Positions 1-9,622 of a stretch of 64,000 nucleotides of DNA are shown here, piece after piece; position 1 is the first letter of the stretch, and each line of letters begins with the position of its first letter. Origin of the DNA: an uncultured Prevotella sp. (GTDB taxonomy: Bacteria > Bacteroidota > Bacteroidia > Bacteroidales > Bacteroidaceae); contig CAKQSF010000003.1 in NCBI GenBank assembly GCA_934272845.1, positions 1-64,000 on the forward strand. Reading direction: 5' to 3'. Below the pieces are notes generated by a model that saw nothing but the letters and a program-made list of their open reading frames with translations, ran no database searches and was not told the DNA's origin. Made by a program: the position numbers and the translations under genes.

Positions 1-211
1 AGGGTCTCCTTACGGCGACAAATCTCAAGCCCATCTTGAAGCGCAAAAAGGAGATACTGCAAAGTATCTCCTTTTTTTGTTTCAATCTGGTCCTGCACCA
101 ACGACGGGTCGTAGGTTTTCTCCCTACGGTCGAAGGGTCTCCTTACGGCGACAAATCTCAAGCCCATCTTGAAGCGCAAAAAGGAGATACTGCAAAGTAT
201 CTCCTTTTTTG
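1..211. repeat. 133-bp direct repeat carrying two intrinsic terminators
   Basis: Bases 1-77 recur at 134-210, giving a direct repeat with a 133-base period; the first copy is cut by the window edge. Each copy ends in a 14-bp stem with a GCAA loop (45-78 and 178-211), flanked by an A-run on the left and a T-run on the right, so both can act as intrinsic terminators in either direction. The copies diverge after the second T-run. The gene these terminators serve lies outside the window. No coding region is supported in 1-330. Confidence 0.75.
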
Positions 212-233
212 TGCTTTCGTTGTGGTTCATATT

Positions 234-291
234 CATAAAACATTAAAATGGAGACGGTACATCCCCCTATCGCAAAGGGGAAGCCGCCTCC
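234..291 (-). terminator. Terminator-like hairpin at the 3' end of the GH127 gene
   Basis: The arms at 250-257 and 284-291 pair (one G-U pair) and enclose a second C-run/G-run pairing. On the minus strand the hairpin is followed by a T-rich stretch (249 down to 234). It lies about 40 bases after the stop codon at 331 and probably ends the last transcription unit of the locus. The T-tract is interrupted, so strength is uncertain. Confidence 0.5.
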
Positions 292-330
292 TCATTCTAT
301 ATATCGCAAAGAATTTCTTTCTGCAAACTA

Positions 331-2391
331 TCACTCTGCTAAACCACGCAGAGAGTTGGCAAACCATACATCCATCTTGCCAACACCACGATGATTCCAT
401 GCATAATAAGGAATAAGACGCAGTTGAGTGTCGCGCACAGTAACATTACCGTCTGTTGTTGTACCTATCGCCTGAACGCCTTTGACAAGAAGTGATTTAA
501 CGGAGAACTGCTTGCCGTTACCTTCAGTGTTTGTTATGCAGTAATCACCTAACTCGAAGGTTGGCTTACCTCCCAAATAAGCATAATGCACGTCAATGCC
601 AGCATTGTCAGCCTGCTCTGCGCAATATACTAACGGTCCGCGCTCTATAGCCACTTTTCCACGGTCGGCAGCCACATTTTCATTGGCTGTTACCATACGA
701 GGCTCCATATCAAAGTGCAGGCGCACTACATCGCCTTTTCGCCATTTACGATTTATGGAGACGTATCCATTGACGATAGAGTCGCTAACGGCCTGTCCAT
801 TAACACTCACTGTATATCCTAACGTCTTATCGTCGCTATACTTATAGAGGTTGCTCGGCACTACGCTGCCACGCACCCACCCTGGTATGCGCACCTTCAG
901 AACCCACTGCCCTGCCTTTGACTCGTTAACTTTTATGGCAACATCACCATTCCAAGGATATTCCGTAGTCTGTGTTAGTGTTACTTTCTTGCCCTGAACA
1001 TTGACGGTTGCCGTGTTTGGCATATAAAGGTTTACATACAGGTCGTTGCCATGCTCGCCATAAATGTAGCCAGGAACAGAAGGTATGAAACGACAAAGGT
1101 TTGACGGACAGCAGGCACAACCAAACCATGGCTGGCGCGTGTTGGTATTGTCGGCATTAAACTTGTACTTACCATCGGCAGAAAGAGGGTTTGGATAGAA
1201 GAACTTTCCTCCGTCTACTGACATTCCGCTTATTACACCATTATATAATGTACGCTCAAGACAGTCTATGTATTTAGCGTCACCGTGCAGCAGGAACATA
1301 CGGTGGAAGAGATATACCATGGAAATAGCGGCACAAGTCTCGTTGTATGCGGTGAGATTAGGCAGTACATAGTTTGCGTCGAACGCCTCTCCACTATGGC
1401 GTGCGCCCACACCACCAGTGAGGTAGTATTTCTTTGATACGATATTTTCATAAAGATTGTCTATCGCCTTGATGTATGCACTATCACCAGTGAGTGCTGC
1501 GACATCTGCCATTCCTGCATACATATATCCTGCCCTAACGGCATGACCCACGGCTTCCTTCTGCTCTAAAATAGGCATATGGCTCTGTGAGTAATCTCTC
1601 TTCCACCCTGTTTTTCCACGATAATCTAGCATATACTTCGCCTCATCAAGGTATTTACGCTCACCCGTAACTACATAAAGACGTGCCAATGCCATCTCTG
1701 CTATCTGGTGTCCAGGCACAACATGAGCCTGCCCGTCTTTTGGACCAACTTCCTTTACTACGCAATCTGCATACCTGCACGCTATGTCGAGAAACTTTCT
1801 GGATCCCGTAGCCTGATAATGAGCACAAGCAGCGTCAACCATATGGCCAAGGTTATATAGTTCATGGCTAAGGTCTTCTTCTTTCTCCCACCTCTTAGTG
1901 CCAGACCATCCATGAGGATGCTTGGGATTGATGGTACGAGCGGTATACAGATAACCGTCGGGTTCTTGCGCTGCCGCTACGATGTTAAGCACAGAGTCAA
2001 CATAGTTTTTTAACTTCTTGTCAGGATATGTCTGAAGTACATAACTGGCACCCTCTATGGTTTTATAAACATCGGTATCGTCAAAGGATAATCCCATTAT
2101 CTTCGCAACGTCCCACTCTGGCGTTTCCAGGCCTTTGTGACCAGGATGCTGCAGTGTGTATGCCGCCATTTCGAAGTTACGGTAACGATGTTCACTCTCA
2201 CATTTACTGAACGCCAAAGGTATTGTCACCTCGCGCACCGCACGTATGCGATCGCCCCAAAATGACGATGGCTCTATCTTTACCGATGTAAACGGTACCT
2301 GAGCATAAGGATACCCTCCGTTGGCCTTGGGTTTGGCCGTACCCGATAGGGCAACCATGACAAGTCCTACTATTAATGTTTTACTCTTCAT
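331..2391 (-). CDS. GH127 family beta-L-arabinofuranosidase, secreted
   Basis: The 686-residue protein has a short N-terminal signal peptide and then a single GH127 (old DUF1680) module. The four zinc/catalytic positions of the family are present: Glu335, Glu351 and Cys353 (in YNETC), and Cys427-Cys428 (in CACCP), with the second Cys of the CC pair as expected nucleophile. The 16-residue spacing of the two Glu matches the founding enzyme HypBA1. The family releases beta-L-arabinofuranose from plant glycans. The gene is its own transcription unit, behind a promoter at 2701-2732 and the repeated PUL operator at 2753-2795. It resembles the N-terminal enzyme module of the gene at 33936-37424 but lacks the added C-terminal domains and the sorting-type tail. 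The exact bond cleaved is inferred from family only. Confidence 0.9.
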   Translation of the reverse strand: MKSKTLIVGLVMVALSGTAKPKANGGYPYAQVPFTSVKIEPSSFWGDRIRAVREVTIPLAFSKCESEHRYRNFEMAAYTLQHPGHKGLETPEWDVAKIMGLSFDDTDVYKTIEGASYVLQTYPDKKLKNYVDSVLNIVAAAQEPDGYLYTARTINPKHPHGWSGTKRWEKEEDLSHELYNLGHMVDAACAHYQATGSRKFLDIACRYADCVVKEVGPKDGQAHVVPGHQIAEMALARLYVVTGERKYLDEAKYMLDYRGKTGWKRDYSQSHMPILEQKEAVGHAVRAGYMYAGMADVAALTGDSAYIKAIDNLYENIVSKKYYLTGGVGARHSGEAFDANYVLPNLTAYNETCAAISMVYLFHRMFLLHGDAKYIDCLERTLYNGVISGMSVDGGKFFYPNPLSADGKYKFNADNTNTRQPWFGCACCPSNLCRFIPSVPGYIYGEHGNDLYVNLYMPNTATVNVQGKKVTLTQTTEYPWNGDVAIKVNESKAGQWVLKVRIPGWVRGSVVPSNLYKYSDDKTLGYTVSVNGQAVSDSIVNGYVSINRKWRKGDVVRLHFDMEPRMVTANENVAADRGKVAIERGPLVYCAEQADNAGIDVHYAYLGGKPTFELGDYCITNTEGNGKQFSVKSLLVKGVQAIGTTTDGNVTVRDTQLRLIPYYAWNHRGVGKMDVWFANSLRGLAE

Positions 2392-2700
2392 ATATTATTA
2401 CTGTTTAGATAATCTACTGTTTAAAATCCTTTTACAATCTTTTTACCTTGAAGGAAAATATACCTACCATACTAACTAATACTAATCTGCCATACTAACT
2501 AATACTAACTTATACTAACTTATGAAATAAAAAAACTACTATTCTTCTGAAATGAATACTGATCTTTTTACCTAAAGGATGAAGCACCAAATACCTATTG
2601 TCACTAACTTAATACTAACTACTAATCTGAAAAAAACTCTTATTAATCATAATAACGATGCCAACACCTTGGCATATATCTATTATTCAACTAACGAGTG
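2392..2700 (-). other. Long untranslated leader with ACTAA-type tandem repeats
   Basis: If transcription starts just after the -7 box at 2701-2708, the GH127 gene has a leader of about 300 bases. On the plus strand, 2466-2522 holds repeated units of the form actaactaatactaa, with a further copy near 2600-2627. The region is very A/T-rich. No conserved small ORF and no riboswitch that I can recognise is present. A 64-codon plus-strand frame at 2579-2773 has no support. Confidence 0.5.
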
Positions 2701-2732
2701 CAAAGTTAACCATTTTACGTTTTACAATCCAA
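2701..2732 (-). promoter_or_regulatory. Promoter of the terminal GH127 gene
   Basis: On the minus strand a TAACTTTG -7 box (2701-2708) is preceded after 20 bases by TTGG (2729-2732), a three-of-four match to the Bacteroidetes -33 element TTTG. The operator palindrome starts 44 bases upstream of the -7 box. Confidence 0.65.
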
Positions 2733-2752
2733 GAGAATGTTATGCAAAGCAA

Positions 2753-2795
2753 AGGTGGTTATTCGTCAACTGATAAATTGAACGAATAACCACCT
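2753..2795 (-). promoter_or_regulatory. PUL operator palindrome, copy A
   Basis: The 18-base arms are AGGTGGTTATTCGTCAAC (2753-2770) and TTGAACGAATAACCACCT (2778-2795), with a 7-base spacer. Both arms are identical to those of the copy at 39591-39633, while the spacer differs. It lies 44 bases upstream of the -7 box and 24 bases after the SusD stop codon, so it may also form a terminator hairpin for the SusCD operon. Confidence 0.8.
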
Positions 2796-2819
2796 CGTTG
2801 CGGTAAGAAATACCTCGAA

Positions 2820-4577
2820 TTAATAACCTATCTTGCCATTCCAATGAAGGAAAAGATTTTGCATCTGAGTTAGATCTGTCTCTACTCCACTGCCATTCTC
2901 GCCATTACGCGCATTAACCTTATCGGCAATATATGAAGGATTGGCTCTACGAAGAGCAACACGCAGAAGATCATAATATCTTGTTCCTTCAAAAGCGCAC
3001 TCTAACGCGTTTTCGTCTACTATCATATCCTCTACTTTCTCAATCTGCCACTGTTTGAGGTCTTCACCTGTAAGAGACGCATCGTCTGGCATCTGATAGT
3101 TCTGATTGTAACACGCCCAACCTGAACCGCGTGAGTGTATACCTATAGTGTTATAAGAGGCGTCCATATCATCTATATCAAACACCCTGTAACCGGAATT
3201 GCTTGTACTTGGGAAATTGAACTGACGAACGTAGTCTCTCTGTTCATCCGTAGTGCAATAAGGAAGGACGTATTGTTCAATGACATCATTGTTTACGCCT
3301 CTTGCAAGTATCTGATATGCGAAATGTGGATAGCCAGCACGATTAAGTGCTTCTGCCAATCTTAAATAAACCATAGTGCGGCGATAGATATGCACATTGC
3401 GTGTAGAGAACTTACTGATGTTCTGCATCTGTGTTACGTTACCATTGCTGCCATAGGAATAATGACTCCAAACGGCTTGCAGACGGAGATCGCCAGAGCG
3501 ATTATTATCAAGCCCCGTAGGAGCATAGATGATATCATGACTACGATCAGAACTTATGATATTGTTACTTTGCTTAGCAGATAGTGACTGCAAGGACTGT
3601 GATGGCACTACACTTACCTTGTAACCATTGGCAGACGTGCTGTTATAGATGTTCCTTAATTCTGAGTAGTTGCCTTGTGACGGTAGTGAGTCACCAGGTA
3701 TCATCATGATAAGGTCGCGGTCGTCATTCCATGACTCTGAAGAGAATGAACGGACGTAGTTGCCATACTCTACAGGCATAGTCCAGTTACTGTTCGCCCA
3801 CTGTACGCGCTGCGCCTTTATCGGATAGTAAGAGTTACTGCCGTTGGCGGTAGTGATGTAGCGGTAATATGAGAGTGCCGCCTCGTCATAGTGCTCCGCC
3901 CAGAGATTCAAATCACCTAGAAGCAGATGTATAGGAATGAACAACAAGCGAGAATCTACGGTGCCGATATTACCAAGTCCTGGTCGGTCAACATTCGCCA
4001 ATGGCTTGAGGTCATTGATAAAATAATCGCATATCTCCTTTATGTCTTTAACAGGATACTGTGCATCGGCTGCGTCCTTGGTAAGGATAGGCTCGGTAAT
4101 GAAAGGTACTTTGCCATAGTTTATCGCTAACTGAAGGTAGGTCCACGCACGGTAAGCCTTAACAGCGGCATACTCACGCAGAAAGAAACTCTTGCCTCGA
4201 TTGTCTTTTACGGTTGTATCTACCTTGGCAAGATAGAAGTTACAATTGTTTATTACTGCATAATAGTCCTTAGGGCTGTTATACTTGTTGTCATCGCTGA
4301 CCGTGAACGTTGCTATCTCACGCAAATCGGCATCTGCCGCTTCTGTGACATTAACAAGATCGCCACGCAGTTCACCAAGCAACACTGTACGGTCACCGAG
4401 AGCCTGAACTTTCTGCATAACACCAGTGAGACCGTAGATTGAATCACCAGCCTCGTTAAACTGCTTATTGTCAGTAAAAGATACATGACTTGACTCCTGC
4501 TCCAATAAATCAGTGCAAGAAGATACGGAGAGGGCTAATAGCACTACGCAGACATATATAAAATGTTTTGCTTTCAT
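2820..4577 (-). CDS. SusD/RagB family nutrient-binding outer-membrane lipoprotein
   Basis: The 585-residue protein has a lipoprotein signal peptide with the lipidated Cys at residue 21 (SSCTD). It is of usual SusD length. The C-terminal FEGTRYYDLLR segment is the typical SusD/RagB signature, and the N-terminal half has the helical TPR-like composition of the family. SusD proteins form the surface lid on the paired SusC transporter and bind the incoming glycan. This gene follows its SusC partner by 44 bases and is the last gene of the long operon starting at 22871. Ligand specificity cannot be read from the sequence. Confidence 0.9.
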   Translation of the reverse strand: MKAKHFIYVCVVLLALSVSSCTDLLEQESSHVSFTDNKQFNEAGDSIYGLTGVMQKVQALGDRTVLLGELRGDLVNVTEAADADLREIATFTVSDDNKYNSPKDYYAVINNCNFYLAKVDTTVKDNRGKSFFLREYAAVKAYRAWTYLQLAINYGKVPFITEPILTKDAADAQYPVKDIKEICDYFINDLKPLANVDRPGLGNIGTVDSRLLFIPIHLLLGDLNLWAEHYDEAALSYYRYITTANGSNSYYPIKAQRVQWANSNWTMPVEYGNYVRSFSSESWNDDRDLIMMIPGDSLPSQGNYSELRNIYNSTSANGYKVSVVPSQSLQSLSAKQSNNIISSDRSHDIIYAPTGLDNNRSGDLRLQAVWSHYSYGSNGNVTQMQNISKFSTRNVHIYRRTMVYLRLAEALNRAGYPHFAYQILARGVNNDVIEQYVLPYCTTDEQRDYVRQFNFPSTSNSGYRVFDIDDMDASYNTIGIHSRGSGWACYNQNYQMPDDASLTGEDLKQWQIEKVEDMIVDENALECAFEGTRYYDLLRVALRRANPSYIADKVNARNGENGSGVETDLTQMQNLFLHWNGKIGY

Positions 4578-4621
4578 AATGATTCCTTATATAAAGGTGT
4601 TATATTATCTCGAACACATAC

Positions 4622-7600
4622 TTAAAGGTTTATCTTCACACCCGCAACGACTGAAGCAGACTGACCTACCATGCCGAGGTCTACACCCTGTCCTATCACT
4701 GATGAAGAAGAAGAGAATTCTGGATCTGTTCCTAAATACTTTGTGAATGTAAGAAGGTTATTACCCTGAATCCAGAACTGCATACCCTGAACAAATGTAG
4801 TATTGAGAGGCAGGTCATAACTCAAAGTCATACTCTTCAGACGTAGGTATGAACCATCCTCTATCCAACGATCACTGAAACGACTATTGCCCATAGGGTC
4901 TTGGAAGGTAGCCTTAGGTACTGACGTTACCTGTCCCTCAGTCTGCCAACGTGCAAGCATATTAGTGGTTTGGTTAAGGAAACGGCTGCCGCCCTCAAGT
5001 TGAGAACGCAGGTAGTTATAGACATCATTACCAACTACATAGTTGAAGTTAACGTCAAGACGAAGTCTCTTGTATGCCAGCGAGAGGAAGATGTTACCAT
5101 AGAAGTCAGGATTAGGGTCACCTATAACGACACGGTCTTTCTCATCAATGCAGTTATCTCCGTTCTGATCCACAAACCTCATGTCACCCGCTCCGAAATA
5201 ATTTTTTGTTATTCCATTGCTACCAAGGACATATAGTCCAGCAGAGTTTGCCTCCTCCGAAGTTGCGAACACGCCATTGGTCTTGTAGCCATAAAACAGA
5301 TTTGCCGCCTCACCTACCTGAGAACGTATAGTTGCTCCATAGTAAGTGTTGTCTATCGCATTTTTACCATCAGGGAGTTCCGTTATCTGGTTCTTGTAGT
5401 GTCCAGCACTTGCTCCTACCTCAAGTTTCCAATCCTTATGGTCAAGAGCCCTTACTGATGCAGACACGTCAAAACCTTTATTCTTTAACTTGCCACCATT
5501 TGACCAGTTGTTATCAAGACCTGAGAGGTAACCGAGGCTCTGCATGGCAAGCAGGTCGCTGGTGCTACTCGTAAAGAAACGGAAGCCAAGGGCAAGACGG
5601 TTGTTCAAGAGGCGAGAGTCGAAGCCTACATTGAAACGACGTGTGGTCTCCCACTTGATACGCGTATTGCCTATTCCCTCTATTGAAAGAGCTGACACAC
5701 CATTGATATATAGTTTAGAGGTCATGTAACTACGGGCTGCATAATAATCAAGTTCATCGTTACCACTTATGTCATAACCTGTAGTCAGTTTAAGATAGTT
5801 AAGCCAAGGCATTTTAGTGCTAGCCCATTTCTCGTTTGTCACAACCCAAGAAGCCTGTAAAGATGGGAATATTCCCCATGTCACACCACCGAGATGTACG
5901 CCAGCATCTGCATCTTTACCGAACCTTGAACTGCTCTCAGCAGAGAGACTCGCCTGAAGGAAATAACGGCCAAGCCAGTTATAGTTGGCTTGTGCGTACC
6001 ACGTCATGTACTGCCAGTTATCATCCCTACCCGTTGAGCCTGAGTTAAGCAAGTTGGTTCCCATGAAAGGAGTCTTGTCTGACCCTGTATTATAACCTAC
6101 TTGATTGCTGAGAGTGTATGACTCCCAATTTATGCGTGCACCTCCGAAGAGTTCCAAAGCATGAGCGTCCCATCTATGTTTCCAGTTTACACGTGTATCT
6201 GACATTACAGAGTTTTGCTTTGAGAAAAGTGAACGTACTTCATTCTCACGGAAATCATTGACTGCACTTACATAATAATCTGGCACGCCATTGACTGGAA
6301 TATAATACTTCTCATTAGTATTAACCAGATTATAACTAAAATGTTCGCTCAACGTAAGGTCAGGCATAATTGTCCATGTAGGTGTCACTGTAAGGTTGAG
6401 CATTGAGTTCTCAAAACGGTTTTTGTTCTCTGCCTCAGCATACTCATTAAGTGCCCATGGGTTTGCCAACTTCCAGTTATAGGAGGAGTAGTCAGCAAGT
6501 GCCTCCGTAAGGTAAGACTCATCAGATATATCAAGTTTAGAATCTGATAACTGTCCTGCTCCATAAGAATATGGACTGAGGAATGGTGCCTTGGTATAGG
6601 CAAGGAACGTTGGCGATGTAGGAGTGCCCTCAGTATAACTAGACGGAGCACCATCATCACGAACGTCACGCGTAGTGTTAGAGAAGGAAGCATCAAAACG
6701 CACCGCCAAATTCTTAATGATATTGATATCAGTATTGAAACGTATGTTCAGACGACTCATATCATTATAACGCAGTGTGCTCTTTGCATCAGTATATCCG
6801 AGCGAGAGATTGTATGACGCTATATCATCACCACCTTCCACGTTTATGCCGTAGTTTTGGGTAAGGGCTGTACGATAGATTTCCTTCTTCCAGTCTGTGT
6901 TGTTATGATATTGTTTGTAATAATAGTAGTTAGGATCTTCATTCAGAAAGCGAAAATCTGTCACTGTCGTACCCGTTGTTCCTAATAAATCGGAGGTATA
7001 AGTACGATACTGTGAGGCATCCATCATATCAACAGTCTTCGGTTTCATTGTCACACCTGCCGAGATAGAAGCGGTAATACGTGTCGCCATACTCTTACTG
7101 CGCTTTGTGGTAATGACAATAACGCCATTAGCACCCTTCGCACCGTACAGGGCTGTACCGTTACGCACGATTTCTACTTTCTCTATATCCGCAGGATTAA
7201 TAGAAGAGAGAATATCGTTGTACAGTCCACTATGTATCAGTGAGCGACCATACTGCTGGTCATAGATAACGCCATCAACAACGATGAGAGGCTGTGCATT
7301 AACATTTAGAGAGTTAAGACCCTGAATAAACATATTGGCACCGACGCCTGGGGTACCGTTACGCTGGGTAGTATAAGCATACGCTCCAAGTTGCTTCTGT
7401 ACCTCTTCCTTGATATTCACAGCAGAGGAATACTTAAAACTCTCTGCTTCATGTCCCTCGCTACGCTCTATTTCTGCGTCATAAAGAGAGGTAAAGGCAT
7501 CAGTACTTACATATATATCCTTCTGTCTCTGTTCCCCCGACAAGCCTTGCATAACAGGAGTGTATGAGGTAAGACGAACATATATCGCAGAAGTAAAATG

Positions 7601-7858
7601 CGGAACACTCAGTGTATATGTACCATCTTCCTTGGTTAAAACGCTATACCCCGAGATACCTTGTGCAGAAACCATGGCACCTGCCAAAGGTTGTTTCGTT
7701 ACAGCATCCAACACTCTGCCCGTGACAGTACGCATGGCATATTTATCATTATGCAACGCTTTATTATCAGCTTTAACAGTCTGGGGCACCGCATCCTGTG
7801 CCGATACTGCCACTGTAGAGGAAACGGCAGCCAGACTTAGTAATAAATATTTGTTCAT
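4622..7858 (-). CDS. SusC/RagA family TonB-dependent outer-membrane transporter
   Basis: The 1078-residue protein starts with a signal peptide ending near VSAQ. It continues with a carboxypeptidase-D-like regulatory domain (about 45-120, with GRVLDAVTKQPLAGA), a plug domain (about 150-255, with PLIVVDGVIYD and GALYGAKGANGVIVITTKR-like motifs) and a long beta-barrel ending in an aromatic-poor KINL terminus. SusC proteins import oligosaccharides across the outer membrane with TonB energy. It is paired with the SusD at 2820-4577. It follows a FAS1 lipoprotein by 15 bases, which suggests tight co-expression. This is the second and more divergent SusC of the locus. Confidence 0.93.
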   Translation of the reverse strand: MNKYLLLSLAAVSSTVAVSAQDAVPQTVKADNKALHNDKYAMRTVTGRVLDAVTKQPLAGAMVSAQGISGYSVLTKEDGTYTLSVPHFTSAIYVRLTSYTPVMQGLSGEQRQKDIYVSTDAFTSLYDAEIERSEGHEAESFKYSSAVNIKEEVQKQLGAYAYTTQRNGTPGVGANMFIQGLNSLNVNAQPLIVVDGVIYDQQYGRSLIHSGLYNDILSSINPADIEKVEIVRNGTALYGAKGANGVIVITTKRSKSMATRITASISAGVTMKPKTVDMMDASQYRTYTSDLLGTTGTTVTDFRFLNEDPNYYYYKQYHNNTDWKKEIYRTALTQNYGINVEGGDDIASYNLSLGYTDAKSTLRYNDMSRLNIRFNTDINIIKNLAVRFDASFSNTTRDVRDDGAPSSYTEGTPTSPTFLAYTKAPFLSPYSYGAGQLSDSKLDISDESYLTEALADYSSYNWKLANPWALNEYAEAENKNRFENSMLNLTVTPTWTIMPDLTLSEHFSYNLVNTNEKYYIPVNGVPDYYVSAVNDFRENEVRSLFSKQNSVMSDTRVNWKHRWDAHALELFGGARINWESYTLSNQVGYNTGSDKTPFMGTNLLNSGSTGRDDNWQYMTWYAQANYNWLGRYFLQASLSAESSSRFGKDADAGVHLGGVTWGIFPSLQASWVVTNEKWASTKMPWLNYLKLTTGYDISGNDELDYYAARSYMTSKLYINGVSALSIEGIGNTRIKWETTRRFNVGFDSRLLNNRLALGFRFFTSSTSDLLAMQSLGYLSGLDNNWSNGGKLKNKGFDVSASVRALDHKDWKLEVGASAGHYKNQITELPDGKNAIDNTYYGATIRSQVGEAANLFYGYKTNGVFATSEEANSAGLYVLGSNGITKNYFGAGDMRFVDQNGDNCIDEKDRVVIGDPNPDFYGNIFLSLAYKRLRLDVNFNYVVGNDVYNYLRSQLEGGSRFLNQTTNMLARWQTEGQVTSVPKATFQDPMGNSRFSDRWIEDGSYLRLKSMTLSYDLPLNTTFVQGMQFWIQGNNLLTFTKYLGTDPEFSSSSSVIGQGVDLGMVGQSASVVAGVKINL

Positions 7859-7873
7859 AATTCTTTTAATGGG

Positions 7874-9595
7874 TTAGAGGTTGCTTGTATGTGGTACAAC
7901 TATTATGCGATCAATACGCAATATACGATTATACAGACCATTATTAACTTGGCTGTTAGTTGGACAGGACTTGAATATTAATTCAACTTTCGAGCCTTGT
8001 CCAAGTGCATACGTTGTATATGGTACCTTGACGTTTGTGGCAACCTTAAACGTATTAATCTCATCCTTGGTAGTTTCCCATGTCGCAGCAGTTTGATTTT
8101 CGCCTCCGTCAAGTGGTATCCAGTCTCTTTGAAGTGAAGGTATTGTGCCATCCTCATTTTGGTATCTCATATATACCTTAAACTTTGTAGGCAAGCGTTG
8201 CGTTTCTGAAGCATATTCATCGCCTGCTATCGCTGGTGCCGTTACGACATATATGTCATATCCTACATTAGAAAGAAGATTAGGCAGACTGAAGTATGAC
8301 GTGGTATTTGATCTTGACAATGCGGCTATCTCCACATACGCATTGTTTGACACTTTACCATAAAAATCATTGCTTGCTGCCACTCTATAAATTGTCGCAG
8401 GATATACTGTAGTACTTTGGTCAACAGAGTCAAGACGCGCCCCACTCTCACCCTCGGCAGATATTCTTCTGAGGAATGTCTGTGTAGGAGGAATATTCCA
8501 TTGTGAGGCCTTCATAACCTGTCCATTAGAACATTCTATATTAGTAGTACCATTAAAGACACCACCCTCTGCCCATGGCTTATCATACTGATAATACTTC
8601 AGTTCGCTGTCGCCCCATGCCGCCTTACGCATATTGTAGCGCACTGCATTCGTTGACATAGCAGAATCCTGTAACGCTGCATCAGTATTGGCATTGCGAT
8701 TAAATATCGTTCCCTGCAAGAGAGCAAGACGTGCCTGCACCCATGTTAGAGAGTCACGCTTGTCGCCAACCGATTTATCATATTGGAAGTATTGTTCATA
8801 CTGTGGCACTATAGTTTTCCACACGTCATTGGTCGGTACTACCGCCCAATATGAGGAGTCTTCTGACTCTATAGGAGCAAGATATGTGGCAAGAAGGTCA
8901 TTGCGCATGGTGACAACAGAATCAAGATACTGCGTCTTACCGTTTACAATCTCGCCTGGCACACTCTTCGACTCATCGAAATAATACCTATCAAACTTCC
9001 CTATAAACTTTGCAACAGAGTCTGTTTCTTCATCCTTTGACATATATTCATATATGCTTGGGAAATACTTAGCCTGTCCTTCTACGGTATAAAGCATTCC
9101 ATTGCAACACGATTTATTGGCAGTCAACAGTCTGTTACCAGCAAAAGCCGTCTGTGTCAGCACCTGATACTTGCCATTCATCATCAAGAGCGAATCATGA
9201 GTAAGTGAAGAGACTGAACGAGTGTAATACGTGATATGGTTCTGCAGGAATTCCTTTATCGCTCCATTGTCCGCATCACGTATTCCCGCAGTTTTCTCTG
9301 CATTATACTGTTCTATCACCTCCTGTGCCTCCTGTTCCGTAAAAGCGCTATTTACAGGAGCGAAAACGCTAAATGTTCTTGAACCTGCCAAGGTTCTATC
9401 ATATCCAACAGCCTTCACTACACTGGCAAAGTTAGTAAGTTCTGCATCATTATCTATGACACTCCACAGACTCTGTGAACCACTCTGTACATCCGGATTA
9501 TAATGTTCATCCCATGAATCTGCACATGCCGCAAGCGTTAATGCGGCAACGGGTGCCATGATCAAAGCCTTTATGTTAGGTGTTATACTATTCAT
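7874..9595 (-). CDS. FAS1 (fasciclin) domain lipoprotein
   Basis: The 573-residue protein has a lipobox with Cys24 (LAACADSWDEHY), a start typical of surface lipoproteins in SusC/SusD loci. Residues about 44-185 form a FAS1 domain: TFSVFAPVNSAF is the first conserved segment and an FLQNHITYY helix follows. The remaining part is beta-rich and I do not recognise it. FAS1 domains mediate adhesion or glycan/protein binding. In such loci they probably act as accessory surface binding proteins, which is inference. It lies 27 bases after one FAS1 gene and 15 bases before a SusC gene. Confidence 0.8.
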   Translation of the reverse strand: MNSITPNIKALIMAPVAALTLAACADSWDEHYNPDVQSGSQSLWSVIDNDAELTNFASVVKAVGYDRTLAGSRTFSVFAPVNSAFTEQEAQEVIEQYNAEKTAGIRDADNGAIKEFLQNHITYYTRSVSSLTHDSLLMMNGKYQVLTQTAFAGNRLLTANKSCCNGMLYTVEGQAKYFPSIYEYMSKDEETDSVAKFIGKFDRYYFDESKSVPGEIVNGKTQYLDSVVTMRNDLLATYLAPIESEDSSYWAVVPTNDVWKTIVPQYEQYFQYDKSVGDKRDSLTWVQARLALLQGTIFNRNANTDAALQDSAMSTNAVRYNMRKAAWGDSELKYYQYDKPWAEGGVFNGTTNIECSNGQVMKASQWNIPPTQTFLRRISAEGESGARLDSVDQSTTVYPATIYRVAASNDFYGKVSNNAYVEIAALSRSNTTSYFSLPNLLSNVGYDIYVVTAPAIAGDEYASETQRLPTKFKVYMRYQNEDGTIPSLQRDWIPLDGGENQTAATWETTKDEINTFKVATNVKVPYTTYALGQGSKVELIFKSCPTNSQVNNGLYNRILRIDRIIVVPHTSNL

Positions 9596-9622
9596 AGTTG
9601 TTGCTTTTATTTTGTGTATTCC

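Noticed and set aside
36..416. 126-codon open frame on the plus strand
   Set aside because: It runs through the duplicated terminator hairpins and into the 3' end of the GH127 gene on the other strand. Its composition is not protein-like.
2579..2773. 64-codon plus-strand frame between SusD and GH127 genes
   Set aside because: It overlaps the promoter and operator of the minus-strand gene, has an A/T-driven composition and no neighbours on its strand.
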